A DNA stretch of 64,000 nucleotides from Pseudomonas congelans (GTDB lineage: Bacteria; Pseudomonadota; Gammaproteobacteria; Pseudomonadales; Pseudomonadaceae), in the NCBI RefSeq assembly GCF_900103225.1, contig NZ_FNJH01000003.1, positions 219,185 through 283,184 of the forward strand, in the 5' to 3' direction. How positions within the stretch are numbered: the first letter of the stretch is position 1; each line of letters opens with the position of its first letter. The notes under the pieces are model-generated. The model was not told the DNA's origin. It saw only the letters and a list, made by a program, of their open reading frames with translations, and did no database searches. Below are positions 27,762 through 37,947 of this stretch, piece by piece. A program made the translations under genes and the position numbers.

Positions 27762-28721
27762 ATGCACATCTCGTCTGGTCGCTGGGTCTATGGCCTTTGT
27801 CTGTCACTGTTGACCGCGCTGCTGTGGGGCATTTTGCCGATCAAGCTCAAGCAGGTGCTGCAGGTGATGGATCCGGTGACCGTGACCTGGTTCCGCCTGG
27901 CTGTGTCCGGGGCGCTGTTGTTTATCTGGCTGGCGTCGGTCAGGCGCCTGCCCAGCTTCAAGTTACTGGGGCGCAAGGGCAGGGTGCTGGTCGGTCTGGC
28001 GGTATTCGGTCTGGTCGGCAACTATGTGCTGTACCTCATAGGCTTGCGGCTGCTGAGCCCGGGTACCACGCAATTGCTGGTTCAGGTCGGTCCGATTTTT
28101 CTGTTGATCAGCAGCATCTTTCTGTTCAAGGAGCGTTTCAGTCTGGGACAGGGCATCGGCCTGATGGTGCTGTTGGTGGGCTTCGGGTTCTTTTTCAATC
28201 AGCGTCTGGTGGAGCTTTTCACCTCGTTGGGCGATTACACCCTGGGCGTGCTGGTGGTGCTCCTGGCCTCGACCATATGGACGTTCTACGGGCTGAGCCA
28301 GAAGCAGCTTCTGACGGTATGGAATTCGCTGCAGGTGATGATGGTGATCTACCTGTTTTGCGCCCTGTTGCTCACGCCGTGGGCACACCCCGCCGAGGCT
28401 TTGCTGCTGAGCCCGTTGCAAGGCTGGCTGCTGCTGGCTTGCTGCCTGAATACGCTGGTGGCCTACGGCGCCTTTGCCGAAGCGCTGGCGCACTGGGAGG
28501 CCTCGCGAGTCAGTGCGACGCTTGCGCTGACGCCCTTGGTCACGCTGACCGCTGTGGCGGTTGCCGCCTGGCTGTGGCCGGATTACGTGCAGGCTGAAGA
28601 GTTGAACACGGTGGGTTACGGGGGTGCGCTGCTGGTGGTGACCGGGTCGGCGCTGACTGCGCTTGGCCCTTCGCTGGTCGCCGGCCTCAGGGCACGCAAG
28701 GCCCGGCTGGCGCAGGCCTGA
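27762..28721 (+). CDS. DMT-family (EamA) metabolite exporter
   Basis: A 319-residue inner-membrane protein with ten hydrophobic helices in two EamA repeats (about 8-140 and 160-305). The first repeat begins SLLTALLWGILPIKLK. It contains VTWFRLAVSGALL, GLRLLSPGTTQLLVQVGPIFL and TLALTPLVTLTAV, family features. EamA proteins export amino acids or other small metabolites; the substrate is unknown. GGAAG precedes the ATG by about 6 bases. It is convergent with the oxidoreductase gene downstream, with only 20 bases between the stops. Confidence 0.88.
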   Translation: MHISSGRWVYGLCLSLLTALLWGILPIKLKQVLQVMDPVTVTWFRLAVSGALLFIWLASVRRLPSFKLLGRKGRVLVGLAVFGLVGNYVLYLIGLRLLSPGTTQLLVQVGPIFLLISSIFLFKERFSLGQGIGLMVLLVGFGFFFNQRLVELFTSLGDYTLGVLVVLLASTIWTFYGLSQKQLLTVWNSLQVMMVIYLFCALLLTPWAHPAEALLLSPLQGWLLLACCLNTLVAYGAFAEALAHWEASRVSATLALTPLVTLTAVAVAAWLWPDYVQAEELNTVGYGGALLVVTGSALTALGPSLVAGLRARKARLAQA

Positions 28722-28741
28722 ATGGCGGAGGCTCGAGCCGA

Positions 28742-29356
28742 TCAGCGCCTGCCCAGGCCCTGCGCCTGAATAATCCATTCCTGACGCTGCTGTTCGCTGG
28801 CACTGTGCACCGGTGCGAACTCGGTCAGGCGTTTGGTCTTTATCCCGCAAAAATCGAGAATGGTGCGCACCATCTGCCGGTGCGCTGGCGCGCCGTAAAT
28901 CCAGTGAAAATAGCGCGGCGGTGTGTCCATGGCGACCAGCAGTTCCGCCGTCCGGCCCCGGAGCAGTTCATTGGATGAGTGCTTGCGGCCATGCACCTTG
29001 AACGCAAAACCGGGTGTCAGTACCCGGTCGAAAAAGCCCGTCAGCAATGCCGGCAAGCCGCCCCACCAGACCGGATAAACGAAGACCAGATGCTCGGCCC
29101 AGTGAATCTGGCGCTGAGCTTCGAGCAGATCTGGCTCAAGTGTCTGTGTCTGATCGTAGCCGTTGTGCAGAATCGGATCGAAGTCCAGTTCGCCGAGCTT
29201 GATGACCCGCACCACATGCCCTTCACCGCGCGCCGTCTGCGCATAGGCGTCACCCAAGGCATGACAGAAACTGATGGCCTTCGGCGTGCCGTAGACCATC
29301 AGGATTCGTTTGCCATTCCCTTCCAGTGGCGTTGCGCCGCTTCTGGCATCAGCCAT
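28742..29356 (-). CDS. Flavodoxin-fold NAD(P)H-dependent oxidoreductase
   Basis: A 204-residue flavodoxin-like quinone reductase relative (KefF/YwrO/MdaB type). After about 15 residues comes [18 protein letters not shown], where the usual GHP is replaced by [27 protein letters not shown], the FMN-site hallmark, follows, then [22 protein letters not shown]. It probably reduces quinones with NAD(P)H in the cytoplasm. The ATG at 29356 overlaps the fumC stop by 8 bases, suggesting coupled translation. Confidence 0.85.
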   Translation of the reverse strand: MADARSGATPLEGNGKRILMVYGTPKAISFCHALGDAYAQTARGEGHVVRVIKLGELDFDPILHNGYDQTQTLEPDLLEAQRQIHWAEHLVFVYPVWWGGLPALLTGFFDRVLTPGFAFKVHGRKHSSNELLRGRTAELLVAMDTPPRYFHWIYGAPAHRQMVRTILDFCGIKTKRLTEFAPVHSASEQQRQEWIIQAQGLGRR

Positions 29357-30743
29357 TACTGCCTGCCTCGAGCATTTTGTCCGGCCGCACCCAGGCGTCG
29401 AACTCTTCATCGGTCAGGTAACCCAGCGCCAATGCCGCTTCGCGCAAAGTCAGGCCCTCGGTGTAGGCTTTCTTGGCAATCTGCGCCGACTTGTCATAGC
29501 CGATATGCGGATTGAGTGCGGTGACCAGCATCAGGCCGCGCTCCAGGTGCTCGGCCATTTTTTCGCCATCCGGCTCCATGCCCGCGATGCAGTGTTCGTT
29601 GAAATTGCTGCAGCCGTCGGCCAGCAGTCGAATCGACTGCAGAACGTTATGAATGATCACCGGCTTGTACACGTTCAGTTGCAGGTGACCCTGACTGGCG
29701 GCGAAGCCGATGGTCACGTCGTTGCCCATGACCTGACAGGCGAGCATCGACAAGGCCTCGCACTGCGTCGGGTTCACTTTGCCGGGCATGATCGAGCTGC
29801 CTGGCTCATTGGCGGGCAGTCTGACTTCTGCCAGCCCGGCACGCGGGCCTGAGCCCAGCAGGCGCAGGTCGTTGGCGATTTTCATCAGCGTACCGGCCAG
29901 CGTCTTCAATGCACCGGACAACGCTGCAAGTGGCTCATGACCGGCCAGCGCGGCGAACTTGTTGGGCGCGGTGACGAACGGCAGGCCGGACAGCGCAGCC
30001 AGTTCTGCGGCAATGGCCTCGGCAAAGCCTTTGGGTGCATTGAGCCCGGTGCCGACTGCCGTCCCGCCCTGAGCCAGCTCGTAGACGGCGGGCAGGGCAG
30101 CGCGAATGGCCTTTTCAGCGTAATCGAGTTGCGCGACAAACCCCGACAGCTCCTGGCCGAAGGTAATCGGCGTCGCGTCCATCATGTGCGTGCGCCCGGT
30201 CTTGACCAGCTTCATGTGCCGCGTGGCCTGTTCGGCCAGCCCGCTGGACAGTTCGGCGATGGCGGGCAGCAACTGCTCCTTGACCGCTTGGGCAGTGGCG
30301 ATGTGCATGGCCGTCGGGAAGCAGTCATTGGAGCTTTGCGAGCGGTTGACATGATCGTTGGGGTGGACTGGCGACTTGCCGCCCCGACCCTGGCCAGCCA
30401 GTTCGTTGGCGCGGCCCGCGATCACCTCATTGACGTTCATGTTGCTTTGCGTGCCACTGCCGGTCTGCCAGACCACCAGCGGAAATTGCGCGTCATGCTG
30501 ACCGTCGAGCACTTCGTCGGCAGCCTGCTCGATCAGGCGGGCGATGTCGGCAGGCAAATCGCCATTTCGATCGTTGACACGTGCAGCGGCTTTCTTGATC
30601 AGGGTCAGCGCGTGCAGGACGGGCAGCGGCATTCGCTGGTCGCCAATCGCAAAATTGATCAGTGAGCGTTGGGTCTGCGCGCCCCAGTAGGCATCTTCGG
30701 GGACTTCGATCGGGCCAATGCTATCGGTTTCGGTGCGGCTCAC
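29349..30743 (-). CDS. fumC: Class II fumarate hydratase FumC
   Basis: FumC interconverts fumarate and malate without an iron-sulfur cluster. The 464-residue protein has [22 protein letters not shown] at the start and [12 protein letters not shown]. It also has the [14 protein letters not shown] motif, [14 protein letters not shown] with the catalytic His, and the superfamily signature [11 protein letters not shown] near residue 315. Length is normal. The ribosome site AAGGAG lies about 9 bases upstream. No obvious Fur box was seen in the upstream gap, although Fur-regulated copies exist in other pseudomonads. Confidence 0.97.
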   Translation of the reverse strand: MSRTETDSIGPIEVPEDAYWGAQTQRSLINFAIGDQRMPLPVLHALTLIKKAAARVNDRNGDLPADIARLIEQAADEVLDGQHDAQFPLVVWQTGSGTQSNMNVNEVIAGRANELAGQGRGGKSPVHPNDHVNRSQSSNDCFPTAMHIATAQAVKEQLLPAIAELSSGLAEQATRHMKLVKTGRTHMMDATPITFGQELSGFVAQLDYAEKAIRAALPAVYELAQGGTAVGTGLNAPKGFAEAIAAELAALSGLPFVTAPNKFAALAGHEPLAALSGALKTLAGTLMKIANDLRLLGSGPRAGLAEVRLPANEPGSSIMPGKVNPTQCEALSMLACQVMGNDVTIGFAASQGHLQLNVYKPVIIHNVLQSIRLLADGCSNFNEHCIAGMEPDGEKMAEHLERGLMLVTALNPHIGYDKSAQIAKKAYTEGLTLREAALALGYLTDEEFDAWVRPDKMLEAGSNG

Positions 30744-30912
30744 TGTTCTTACTCCTTTAAGTGCGTTGCAGGGTTAGGTGTCCATATGCCCACAGGGTTC
30801 CCGCGCAGTGCTTTTTAACCGCTGGGTGAACCGGGGGTTGAGCCAAAAGCCCAGATAAGCGCAGAATGGTCGGCCCTGGGGTAATGCCTCGTTTGCTAGA
30901 TAAGGAAACTCG

Positions 30913-31440
30913 ATGACCCGTCTTCGTGCCATTTGTACCGCGGTAGCCCTGGTCTGTGCCAGCGGCCAGGTCTTCGCCGACACCGCCAGTCACAACGCGA
31001 GCGCCGAAACGTTCCTGAAGCTTGCCAACGCCGATCGCCTTGGCGCTCCGGTCTACGCTCAGGTTCAGCAGATGTTCGCTCAGCGTTTTGCTGAAACCAA
31101 GGCACCTGCATCGAAAAAAGCCCTGCTTGAAACCTATCAGGCCAAGGCCAACACCGCTCTGGACCAAGCCATTGGCTGGAACAAGCTCAAGCCCGAGATG
31201 GTCAAGCTGTACACCGCCAACTTCACTGAAAGCGAGCTGAAGGATCTGGTTGCGTTCTACCAGTCGCCACTGGGCAAGAAAGTGATGACCAAAATGCCTG
31301 AGCTGGCTCAGCAGTCGGCCCAGCTGACCCAGAGCAAGCTGGAAAGCGCTGTTCCGGTCGTCAACAAGCTGCTGGCTGACATGACTGCCGAACTGGAACC
31401 TGCCAAGGCAGCTGCTCCGGCTCCGGCCAAAAAGCCCTGA
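30913..31440 (+). CDS. DUF2059 domain periplasmic protein
   Basis: A 175-residue exported protein with a signal peptide (residues 1-22, ending VFA|DT), a helical DUF2059 domain (about 45-145, including MVKLYTANFTESELKDLVAFYQSPLGKK) and an Ala/Pro/Lys tail. The domain's function is unknown. The ribosome site AAGGAAA precedes the ATG. The bolA-like gene follows 15 bases later on the same strand. Confidence 0.87.
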   Translation: MTRLRAICTAVALVCASGQVFADTASHNASAETFLKLANADRLGAPVYAQVQQMFAQRFAETKAPASKKALLETYQAKANTALDQAIGWNKLKPEMVKLYTANFTESELKDLVAFYQSPLGKKVMTKMPELAQQSAQLTQSKLESAVPVVNKLLADMTAELEPAKAAAPAPAKKP

Positions 31441-31455
31441 CAGGCGATTTCCATC

Positions 31456-31749
31456 ATGACCATGCAACAACGAATCGAGTCGGCGCTTGCGCTGCTGCAA
31501 CCGCACCATTTGCAAGTGCTCGACGAGAGTCATATGCACAGTCGTGGTCAGCAGACCCATTACAAGGCTGTTCTGGTCAGTGATCAGTTTCAGGGCCTGA
31601 ATTCGGTCAAGCGGCACCAGAAGGTTTACGCCACGCTGGGGGCGCTCATGGGCGAGTTTCATGCACTGGCGTTGCATACCTACACGCCTGAAGAATGGTC
31701 GAAGGTCGATGCGGCGCCTGCTTCGCCGACCTGCGCCGGCGGGCATTGA
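31456..31749 (+). CDS. BolA family protein
   Basis: A 97-residue BolA-like protein. BolA proteins bind glutaredoxins to form shared [2Fe-2S] clusters and affect cell shape and stress responses. The central fold is clear: [29 protein letters not shown], then [34 protein letters not shown]. It contains the invariant His of the RHQ motif used for cluster binding. The C-terminal tail has a lone Cys. It is probably in one transcript with the DUF2059 gene and ends before the hairpin at 31834. Confidence 0.9.
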   Translation: MTMQQRIESALALLQPHHLQVLDESHMHSRGQQTHYKAVLVSDQFQGLNSVKRHQKVYATLGALMGEFHALALHTYTPEEWSKVDAAPASPTCAGGH

Positions 31750-31826
31750 TCAGGGCTTTTTACTGATCCTGCCCCCTTGCCGGGGCGATTGCCCCGCCGA
31801 GCTGTCTGCTGTACTCCGGTTTTTGC

Positions 31827-31866
31827 TAGAATCCGCACCGCGCCGCCTGGCCGGTGCGTTTTTTTG
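31827..31866 (+). terminator. Hairpin with T run between bolA-like gene and trhO, overlapping a -10-like hexamer
   Basis: CGCACCG (31834-31840) and CGGTGCG (31852-31858) form a stem followed by seven Ts, an intrinsic terminator for the upstream pair. TAGAAT at 31827-31832 looks like a sigma-70 -10 hexamer, so a trhO transcript could begin inside the hairpin. The two readings may both be true. Confidence 0.6.
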
Positions 31867-31921
31867 GTCCGCAATTTTTTACCCGGTAGGCCCTTTGCGA
31901 GGGTCGCCACTGGAGAAATAC

Positions 31922-32875
31922 ATGACTCAAGAGCCGATGACTCAGCCGATCGTCGTGGCCGCGCTGTACAAGTTCGTCACCCTCAGCGATTACGTGGAGC
32001 TGCGCGAGCCGCTGTTGCAGGCGATGGTCGACAACGGCATCAAGGGCACGCTGTTGATCGCCGACGAGGGCATCAACGGCACAGTGTCCGGCACTCGCGA
32101 AGGCATCGATGGCCTGATGGCGTGGTTGAAGAACGACCCGCGCCTGATCGATATCGACCACAAGGAATCCTACTGCGACGAGCAGCCGTTCTATCGCACC
32201 AAGGTCAAGCTCAAGAAAGAGATCGTGACCCTGGGTGTCGAAGGCGTCGACCCGAACAAGAGCGTCGGTACTTATGTCGAGCCCAAGGACTGGAACGACC
32301 TGATCAGCGATCCCGAAGTGCTGTTGATCGATACTCGCAACGATTACGAAGTCTCTATCGGCACCTTCGAGGGCGCCATCGATCCGAAGACCACGTCGTT
32401 TCGAGAGTTTCCGCAATACATCAAGGCGCATTTCGACCCGGCAGTGCACAAGAAGGTCGCCATGTTCTGCACCGGTGGCATCCGTTGCGAAAAAGCCTCG
32501 AGTTACATGCTGGGCGAGGGCTTCGAAGAGGTCTATCACCTCAAGGGCGGCATTCTCAAGTACCTGGAGGAGGTCCCCGAGCAGGAAAGTCATTGGCGTG
32601 GCGAGTGTTTCGTGTTCGACAATCGGGTCACGGTTCGCCATGACCTGACCGAAGGCGATTACGATCAGTGCCACGCGTGTCGCACGCCCATCAGTGCCGA
32701 GGATCGCGCCAGCGAGCATTACTCGCCCGGCGTCAGCTGCCCGCATTGCTGGGATTCGCTGAGCGAGAAGACGCGCCGCAGCGCCATCGACCGGCAAAAG
32801 CAGATCGAACTGGCCAAGGCACGTAACCAGCCTCATCCGATCGGTCGCAACTATCGTTTATCCTCAGAGGCCTGA
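31922..32875 (+). CDS. trhO: tRNA uridine(34) hydroxylase TrhO (rhodanese family)
   Basis: TrhO uses oxygen to hydroxylate U34 of certain tRNAs, a step toward 5-methoxy- or carboxymethoxyuridine. The 317-residue protein has an N-terminal acylphosphatase-like domain ([27 protein letters not shown]). A rhodanese domain follows, with the active Cys in [13 protein letters not shown] near residue 180. The C-terminus carries CHACRTP and CPHCWD pairs. GGAG lies 6 bases before the ATG at 31922; a second ATG five codons later is less likely. Confidence 0.94.
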   Translation: MTQEPMTQPIVVAALYKFVTLSDYVELREPLLQAMVDNGIKGTLLIADEGINGTVSGTREGIDGLMAWLKNDPRLIDIDHKESYCDEQPFYRTKVKLKKEIVTLGVEGVDPNKSVGTYVEPKDWNDLISDPEVLLIDTRNDYEVSIGTFEGAIDPKTTSFREFPQYIKAHFDPAVHKKVAMFCTGGIRCEKASSYMLGEGFEEVYHLKGGILKYLEEVPEQESHWRGECFVFDNRVTVRHDLTEGDYDQCHACRTPISAEDRASEHYSPGVSCPHCWDSLSEKTRRSAIDRQKQIELAKARNQPHPIGRNYRLSSEA

Positions 32876-32878
32876 GCC

Positions 32879-33511
32879 ATGTCTGCCCGCCTGATCTATG
32901 TCATGGACCCGATGTGCTCCTGGTGCTGGGGCTTTGCTCCGGTTGCCGACGCGTTGGTGCAACAGGCTCGGGCGGCGGGCGTGCCGCTGCATCTGGTCAT
33001 GGGCGGGCTGCGCTCCGAAGGTGCTGCGCTGGAGCCGGCCAAGCGGCGTTACATTCTCGAGCACTGGCAGGCGGTCGAAGAGGCCACCGGCCAGCCGTTT
33101 CGTCGCGAAGGTGCTCTGCCGGAAGGATTTGTTTACGACACCACGCCTGCCTGTCTGGCCGTCACGGCGGCACGGCAGTTGGACCCGGACCGCGCCTGGG
33201 AACTGGTCGGACTGATTCAGCGAGCGTTCTACAGCGAGGCCCGGGATGTGACGCGTCCGTCGCTGCTGGCTGAACTCGCGGAGCAGACGGGGCTGTCGCG
33301 TCAGGCATTTGCCGATGAGTTCGAAAGTCCCCAGCGCCAGGCGGCCACTGCCGCCGATTTCGCCTGGGCACAGGATCTGGGCATTGCCGGCTTCCCGACG
33401 CTGCTGGCCGAGCGCAACGGTCAGCTGGCGCTGCTGACCAACGGTTACCAGCCGCTGAGCAGCCTTTCGCCTTTGCTGGGTCGATGGCTGGAGCGTGCAG
33501 CCAGTGCATGA
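32879..33511 (+). CDS. DsbA-family thioredoxin-fold protein
   Basis: A 210-residue cytoplasmic (no signal peptide) DsbA-like protein. It starts RLIYVMDPMCSWCWGF, a CxxC motif with Trp characteristic of the DsbA/FrnE branch, and has the cis-Pro loop AGFPTLLAE near residue 180. It probably handles disulfide or glutathione chemistry; no specific substrate is evident. It begins 3 bases after trhO and overlaps the ABC exporter gene by 17 bases, so the three genes are likely one operon. Confidence 0.82.
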   Translation: MSARLIYVMDPMCSWCWGFAPVADALVQQARAAGVPLHLVMGGLRSEGAALEPAKRRYILEHWQAVEEATGQPFRREGALPEGFVYDTTPACLAVTAARQLDPDRAWELVGLIQRAFYSEARDVTRPSLLAELAEQTGLSRQAFADEFESPQRQAATAADFAWAQDLGIAGFPTLLAERNGQLALLTNGYQPLSSLSPLLGRWLERAASA

Positions 33512-35330
33512 CGAAGCGCCTGAGGCTGGCCGGTCGTCGCACGCTGTTCGCAGTGATGCGCTGAGCTGGGCCGAAATTCGTCGTCTCGCACTGCGGCATA
33601 AAAAAGCCCTGTGGCTGGCCAACGGTGTCGCGGTTCTGGCCACGTTGTGCAGTGTGCCTATTCCGTTGCTGCTGCCGTTGCTGGTCGACGAGGTCCTGCT
33701 CGGCCGTGGCGATGCTGCGCTCAAGGTCATGGATCATCTGCTGCCTGGCAACTGGCAGAAGGCGGCGGGCTACATTGGCCTGATGCTCTCGTTGACGCTG
33801 GTGCTGCGGGTCGGGGCGCTGGTGTTCAACGTTCTGCAGGCGCGGCTGTTCGCCGGGCTGGCCAAGGACATCGTCTATCGTATCCGGCTGCGGCTGATCG
33901 AACGGCTCAAGCGCATTTCCCTGCGTGAATACGAAAGCCTGGGCAGCGGTACGGTGACCACGCATCTGGTGACCGATCTGGATACGCTGGACAAGTTCGT
34001 CGGTGAAACCCTCAGTCGTCTGCTGGTGGCCACGCTGACACTGGCTGGCACTGCAGGCATCCTGATGTGGATGCACTGGAAGCTGGCGCTGCTGATCATG
34101 CTGTTCAACCCGCTGGTCATCCTGCTCACGGTGAAACTGGGCAAGCGCGTCAAGCACCTCAAGAAGCTGGAGAACGACAGCACGTCGCGGTTCACTCAGG
34201 CACTGAGCGAAACGCTGGATGCGATTCAGGAAGTCAGGGCGGGGAACAGGCAAGGCTTCTTTCTGGGACGCCTGGGCGTACGTGCGCAGGAAGTGCGTGA
34301 CTACGCAATCAATTCACAATGGAAAAGCGATGCCTCGGGCCGTGCCAGCGGTCTGCTGTTCCAGTTCGGCATCGATATCTTTCGCGCCGCGGCAATGCTT
34401 ACGGTGCTGTTCTCGGACCTGTCCATCGGGCAGATGCTCGCGGTGTTCAGCTACCTGTGGTTCATGATGACGCCAGTCGAGCAACTGCTGAACCTGCAAT
34501 ACGCCTACTATGCGGCCGGCGGGGCTCTGACGCGCATCAACGAACTGCTGGCGCGTGCCGACGAGCCGCAATATGCCGGTGGCACCGACCCGTTCGAGGG
34601 CAAGGAAACCGTAGGGGTCGAGGTGCGTGGCCTGAGTTTCGGCTATGGCGAAGACCTGGTCCTGGACCAGTTGAACCTGAACATCGCGCCGGGAGAAAAG
34701 GTCGCTATTGTCGGTGCCAGCGGTGGCGGCAAGAGCACGTTGGTGCAGTTGCTGCTGGGGCTCTATACAGCCCGTACCGGCGTGATCCGTTTTGGCGGCG
34801 TCAGCCAGCAGCACATCGGCCTGGAAACCGTGCGCGAGAATGTCGCCGTGGTGCTGCAGCATCCGGCCCTGTTCAATGACACCGTGCGCGCCAACCTGAC
34901 CATGGGCCGCGACTGCAGCGATGAAGCCTGCTGGCGCGCACTGGAAGTTGCACAACTCGATCCTGCGATCCGCGATCTGCCACAAGGCCTGGACAGCGTG
35001 GTCGGGCGCTCCGGGGTCAGAATGTCGGGTGGCCAGCGCCAGCGCATGGCCATCGCACGCATGGTGCTGTCCGATCCCAAGGTTGTGATCCTCGATGAAG
35101 CCACCTCGGCGCTGGACGCTGCCACCGAGTACAACCTGCATCAGGCGCTCGCACGTTTTTTGCGCAGCCGCACGACACTGATCATTGCCCATCGCCTGTC
35201 GGCCGTTAAGCAGGCTGACCGGGTACTGGTGTTCGATGGCGGGCGTATCGTTGAAGATGGTGACCATCAGCAGCTGATTGCCGATGGAGGTCTGTACGCC
35301 AAACTGTACGGACATTTGCAACAAATCTGA
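33495..35330 (+). CDS. ABC exporter, fused membrane and ATPase domains
   Basis: A 611-residue half-transporter. Residues 35-320 form a type I exporter membrane domain with six helices (LWLANGVAVLATLCSVPIPLLL and others). The ATPase domain (about 375-605) has Walker A GASGGGKST, signature MSGGQRQR, Walker B VVILDEATSALD and H-loop IIAHRL. Such proteins act as homo- or heterodimers to export lipids, peptides or drugs. The start is one of two GTG codons (33495 or 33504) within the dsbA-like gene. Substrate unknown. Confidence 0.87.
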   Translation: MQPVHDEAPEAGRSSHAVRSDALSWAEIRRLALRHKKALWLANGVAVLATLCSVPIPLLLPLLVDEVLLGRGDAALKVMDHLLPGNWQKAAGYIGLMLSLTLVLRVGALVFNVLQARLFAGLAKDIVYRIRLRLIERLKRISLREYESLGSGTVTTHLVTDLDTLDKFVGETLSRLLVATLTLAGTAGILMWMHWKLALLIMLFNPLVILLTVKLGKRVKHLKKLENDSTSRFTQALSETLDAIQEVRAGNRQGFFLGRLGVRAQEVRDYAINSQWKSDASGRASGLLFQFGIDIFRAAAMLTVLFSDLSIGQMLAVFSYLWFMMTPVEQLLNLQYAYYAAGGALTRINELLARADEPQYAGGTDPFEGKETVGVEVRGLSFGYGEDLVLDQLNLNIAPGEKVAIVGASGGGKSTLVQLLLGLYTARTGVIRFGGVSQQHIGLETVRENVAVVLQHPALFNDTVRANLTMGRDCSDEACWRALEVAQLDPAIRDLPQGLDSVVGRSGVRMSGGQRQRMAIARMVLSDPKVVILDEATSALDAATEYNLHQALARFLRSRTTLIIAHRLSAVKQADRVLVFDGGRIVEDGDHQQLIADGGLYAKLYGHLQQI

Positions 35331-35453
35331 TGCGCGAAGCCTCGATCAGCGCACAGGTTGGCTCGATTGCGGGAGAATCACCTGCCATCACGGACGAATT
35401 TAGCCTAGTCTTTGCGCTAGACGTTTATTCAGGCATGTGGTGACGTGAAACCC

Positions 35454-37916
35454 ATGAAGCAAGCATGGACCTTCTCCAAGCCCCGTCTGTTGGGCATCGT
35501 GTGGCCTTTCATTGCTGTCGCCCTGTTTCAGGCGTTGCTGGGGTGCGTCAGTCTCTACACCATGTCTGCGGTACGCAGCTATGTGGCGGGGGAGAGTCTT
35601 TGGTCCAAGGGACAGAAGGACGCCATTCACTATCTGAGCCTGTACGCCAGCCGTCACGATGAGCGTGACTATCTCAAGTATCAAAAAGCCTTTTCCGTAC
35701 CTCAGGGCGGTCAGGCGCTACGCAAAGCCCTTGATCAGCCCAACCCTTCGCTGGCCGATGCCAGAAGTGGAATCATTCAGGGCGGCAATCACCCGGATGA
35801 CGTAAACGGCATCATCTGGATGTACCTGAATTTCCACAACTTCAGTTTCATGAAGCAGGTCATTCACTTCTGGGAAGTGGGTGACGGCTACCTCATGCAG
35901 CTTGATGAGCTTGCGCGGCATATTCATGAGCGGGTCGTTCAGGGCGCTGTGAGCGCCGCCGAGGTCGATCAATGGCGCGAGCAGATCAATGTCATCGATG
36001 AAGGCGTAACGCCTGCTGCGCGCGCGTTCAGTGATGCACTGGGCGAAGGCTCCAGGCTGATCCTCAACCTGTTGATAGCGGTCAACCTGGTGACCGCTGT
36101 GGTACTAATTCTCCTGGCGCTGCTGCGGGTGCGACGTCTGATCGTTCAGCGGCGCGTATTTGCCGATGCCCTGCAACTGGAGAAGGAGCGCGCACAGATC
36201 ACGCTGGAGTCTATCGGCGACGGGGTGATCACCATCGATGTGGCCGGCGCCATTGTTTACATGAACCCCGCCGCCGAGGGCCTCACCCACTGGAAAAGTA
36301 CTCAGGCCAGCGGGCTTCCCCTGGCGGCACTGTTCAATCTGCTGGATGAAAACGATCAGAAGGACCAGTCAACGCTGGTCGAGCAGATCATCACCGGCAA
36401 GCTCAAGGGCGGCAGCGCCAACAGCAAGCTCATTCAGCGGCTTGATGGCAGCACGGTGTCGGTCGCGCTGGTAGGGACGCCGATCTACACCGAAGGCGTG
36501 ATCAGTGGTGCGGTGCTGGTGCTGCATGACATGACCCAGGAGCAGCAGTACATCGCCGATCTGTCCTGGCAGGCTGCCCATGATCCGTTGACGGGGCTGG
36601 TCAACCGCAGTGAATTCGAACGTCGCTTGCAGCGAGTGCTCGATGAAGACTGCGGTCAGGGCCGCAGCCACTGCCTGATGTTTCTCGATCTGGATCAGTT
36701 CAAGCTGGTCAATGATACCGGTGGCCATGCGGCGGGTGATGAGCTATTGCGGCAGCTTTGCCGGGACTTGCCGCATGGCTTGCGTGACGGGGATACGCTG
36801 GCCCGGCTGGGAGGTGACGAGTTCGGTGTGTTGCTGGTCGATTGTCCTGCCGAAACGGCGCTCGATATTGCCGAGGCGTTGCGCGAAGTGGTGCAGCGTC
36901 TGCATTTCATGTGGAAAGGTCGGCCATTCATGACGACCGTCAGTATCGGCCTGGTGCACCTAGGCGATACACCTGCGAGCCTGGAAGGGTCATTGTCTGC
37001 CGCTGATATGGCCTGTTACATGGCCAAGGAAAGAGGTCGCAACCGGGTCCAGGCCTATAGCGTGGATGACCTGACGCTGTCGATGCGTTTTGGCGAGATG
37101 GCCTGGATACAGCGGTTGCACATGGCAATGGACGAGAATCGCTTTTGCCTTTATGCGCAGGAAATTGCATCGATAAAGGGCGAAGTGGGCGAAGTACGGC
37201 ACATTGAAATTCTCCTGCGTCTGCGCGACGAGTCCGGGCGAATGGTCGTGCCGGATAACTTCATTCCGGCCGCCGAGCGCTACGGACTCATGACTACGCT
37301 GGATCGCTGGGTAGTGCACAATGTGTTCAAAGTCATCGCCCAGTGTCAGAGTGATGATCGGCATCAGGTGCCGCAGGCACTATGTGCTATAAATTTGTCT
37401 GGATCGAGTATCGGGGATGATACGTTTCTCGAATACCTGAAACAGCAATTCGAGACGTTTGCGGTATCGCCCGAGATGATCTGCTTCGAGATCACCGAGA
37501 CCAGCGCGATTGCCGACCTGCAAAGTGCGATCAGATTCATCAACGATCTGAAGGGGTTGGGTTGTCAGTTTTCCCTTGATGATTTCTGCTCGGGCATGTC
37601 GTCTTTTGCCTATCTCAAGCACTTGCCGGTGGATTTCCTGAAGATCGATGGCAGTTTTGTAAAGGACATGCTCGACAACCCGATCAACAAGGCGATGGTC
37701 GAGGTGATCAATAACATCGGTCATGTCATGGGCAAACGCACCATTGCAGAGTACGTTGAAACGCCGCAGATCGAATCTGCGTTGCAGGAAATGGGCGTGG
37801 ATTTTGCACAAGGCTATCTGATTTCCCGCCCTGAATTGTTCACTTGCGAGAGTCTTTATATTCAGCCCGTACGGCCTGACCCCCTGATGTTCGGCGCGCC
37901 AGGAACGCTACGTTAA
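35454..37916 (+). CDS. Membrane-bound PAS-GGDEF-EAL cyclic-di-GMP enzyme
   Basis: About 820 residues. Two membrane helices (about 10-35 and 200-222) bracket a periplasmic sensor of roughly 165 residues. A PAS domain (about 245-370, ITLESIGDGVITIDVAGAIVYMN) follows, then GGDEF and EAL domains. The cyclase site GGDEF is intact and is preceded by an RDGD inhibitory I-site five residues upstream. The phosphodiesterase domain has EIL in place of EAL but keeps NLSG, EITET, DDF, LKIDGSFV and AQGYLISRP residues, so both activities are plausible. The ATG at 35454 is chosen; a GTG at 35445 is possible. Confidence 0.9.
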   Translation: MKQAWTFSKPRLLGIVWPFIAVALFQALLGCVSLYTMSAVRSYVAGESLWSKGQKDAIHYLSLYASRHDERDYLKYQKAFSVPQGGQALRKALDQPNPSLADARSGIIQGGNHPDDVNGIIWMYLNFHNFSFMKQVIHFWEVGDGYLMQLDELARHIHERVVQGAVSAAEVDQWREQINVIDEGVTPAARAFSDALGEGSRLILNLLIAVNLVTAVVLILLALLRVRRLIVQRRVFADALQLEKERAQITLESIGDGVITIDVAGAIVYMNPAAEGLTHWKSTQASGLPLAALFNLLDENDQKDQSTLVEQIITGKLKGGSANSKLIQRLDGSTVSVALVGTPIYTEGVISGAVLVLHDMTQEQQYIADLSWQAAHDPLTGLVNRSEFERRLQRVLDEDCGQGRSHCLMFLDLDQFKLVNDTGGHAAGDELLRQLCRDLPHGLRDGDTLARLGGDEFGVLLVDCPAETALDIAEALREVVQRLHFMWKGRPFMTTVSIGLVHLGDTPASLEGSLSAADMACYMAKERGRNRVQAYSVDDLTLSMRFGEMAWIQRLHMAMDENRFCLYAQEIASIKGEVGEVRHIEILLRLRDESGRMVVPDNFIPAAERYGLMTTLDRWVVHNVFKVIAQCQSDDRHQVPQALCAINLSGSSIGDDTFLEYLKQQFETFAVSPEMICFEITETSAIADLQSAIRFINDLKGLGCQFSLDDFCSGMSSFAYLKHLPVDFLKIDGSFVKDMLDNPINKAMVEVINNIGHVMGKRTIAEYVETPQIESALQEMGVDFAQGYLISRPELFTCESLYIQPVRPDPLMFGAPGTLR

Positions 37917-37947
37917 TCAGTTGAAACCCTCATAAGGAGATACCCCA

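Noticed and set aside
30744..30912. Fur box upstream of fumC, expected from P. aeruginosa fumC1
   Set aside because: No sequence close to the Fur 19-base palindrome was found in the gap.
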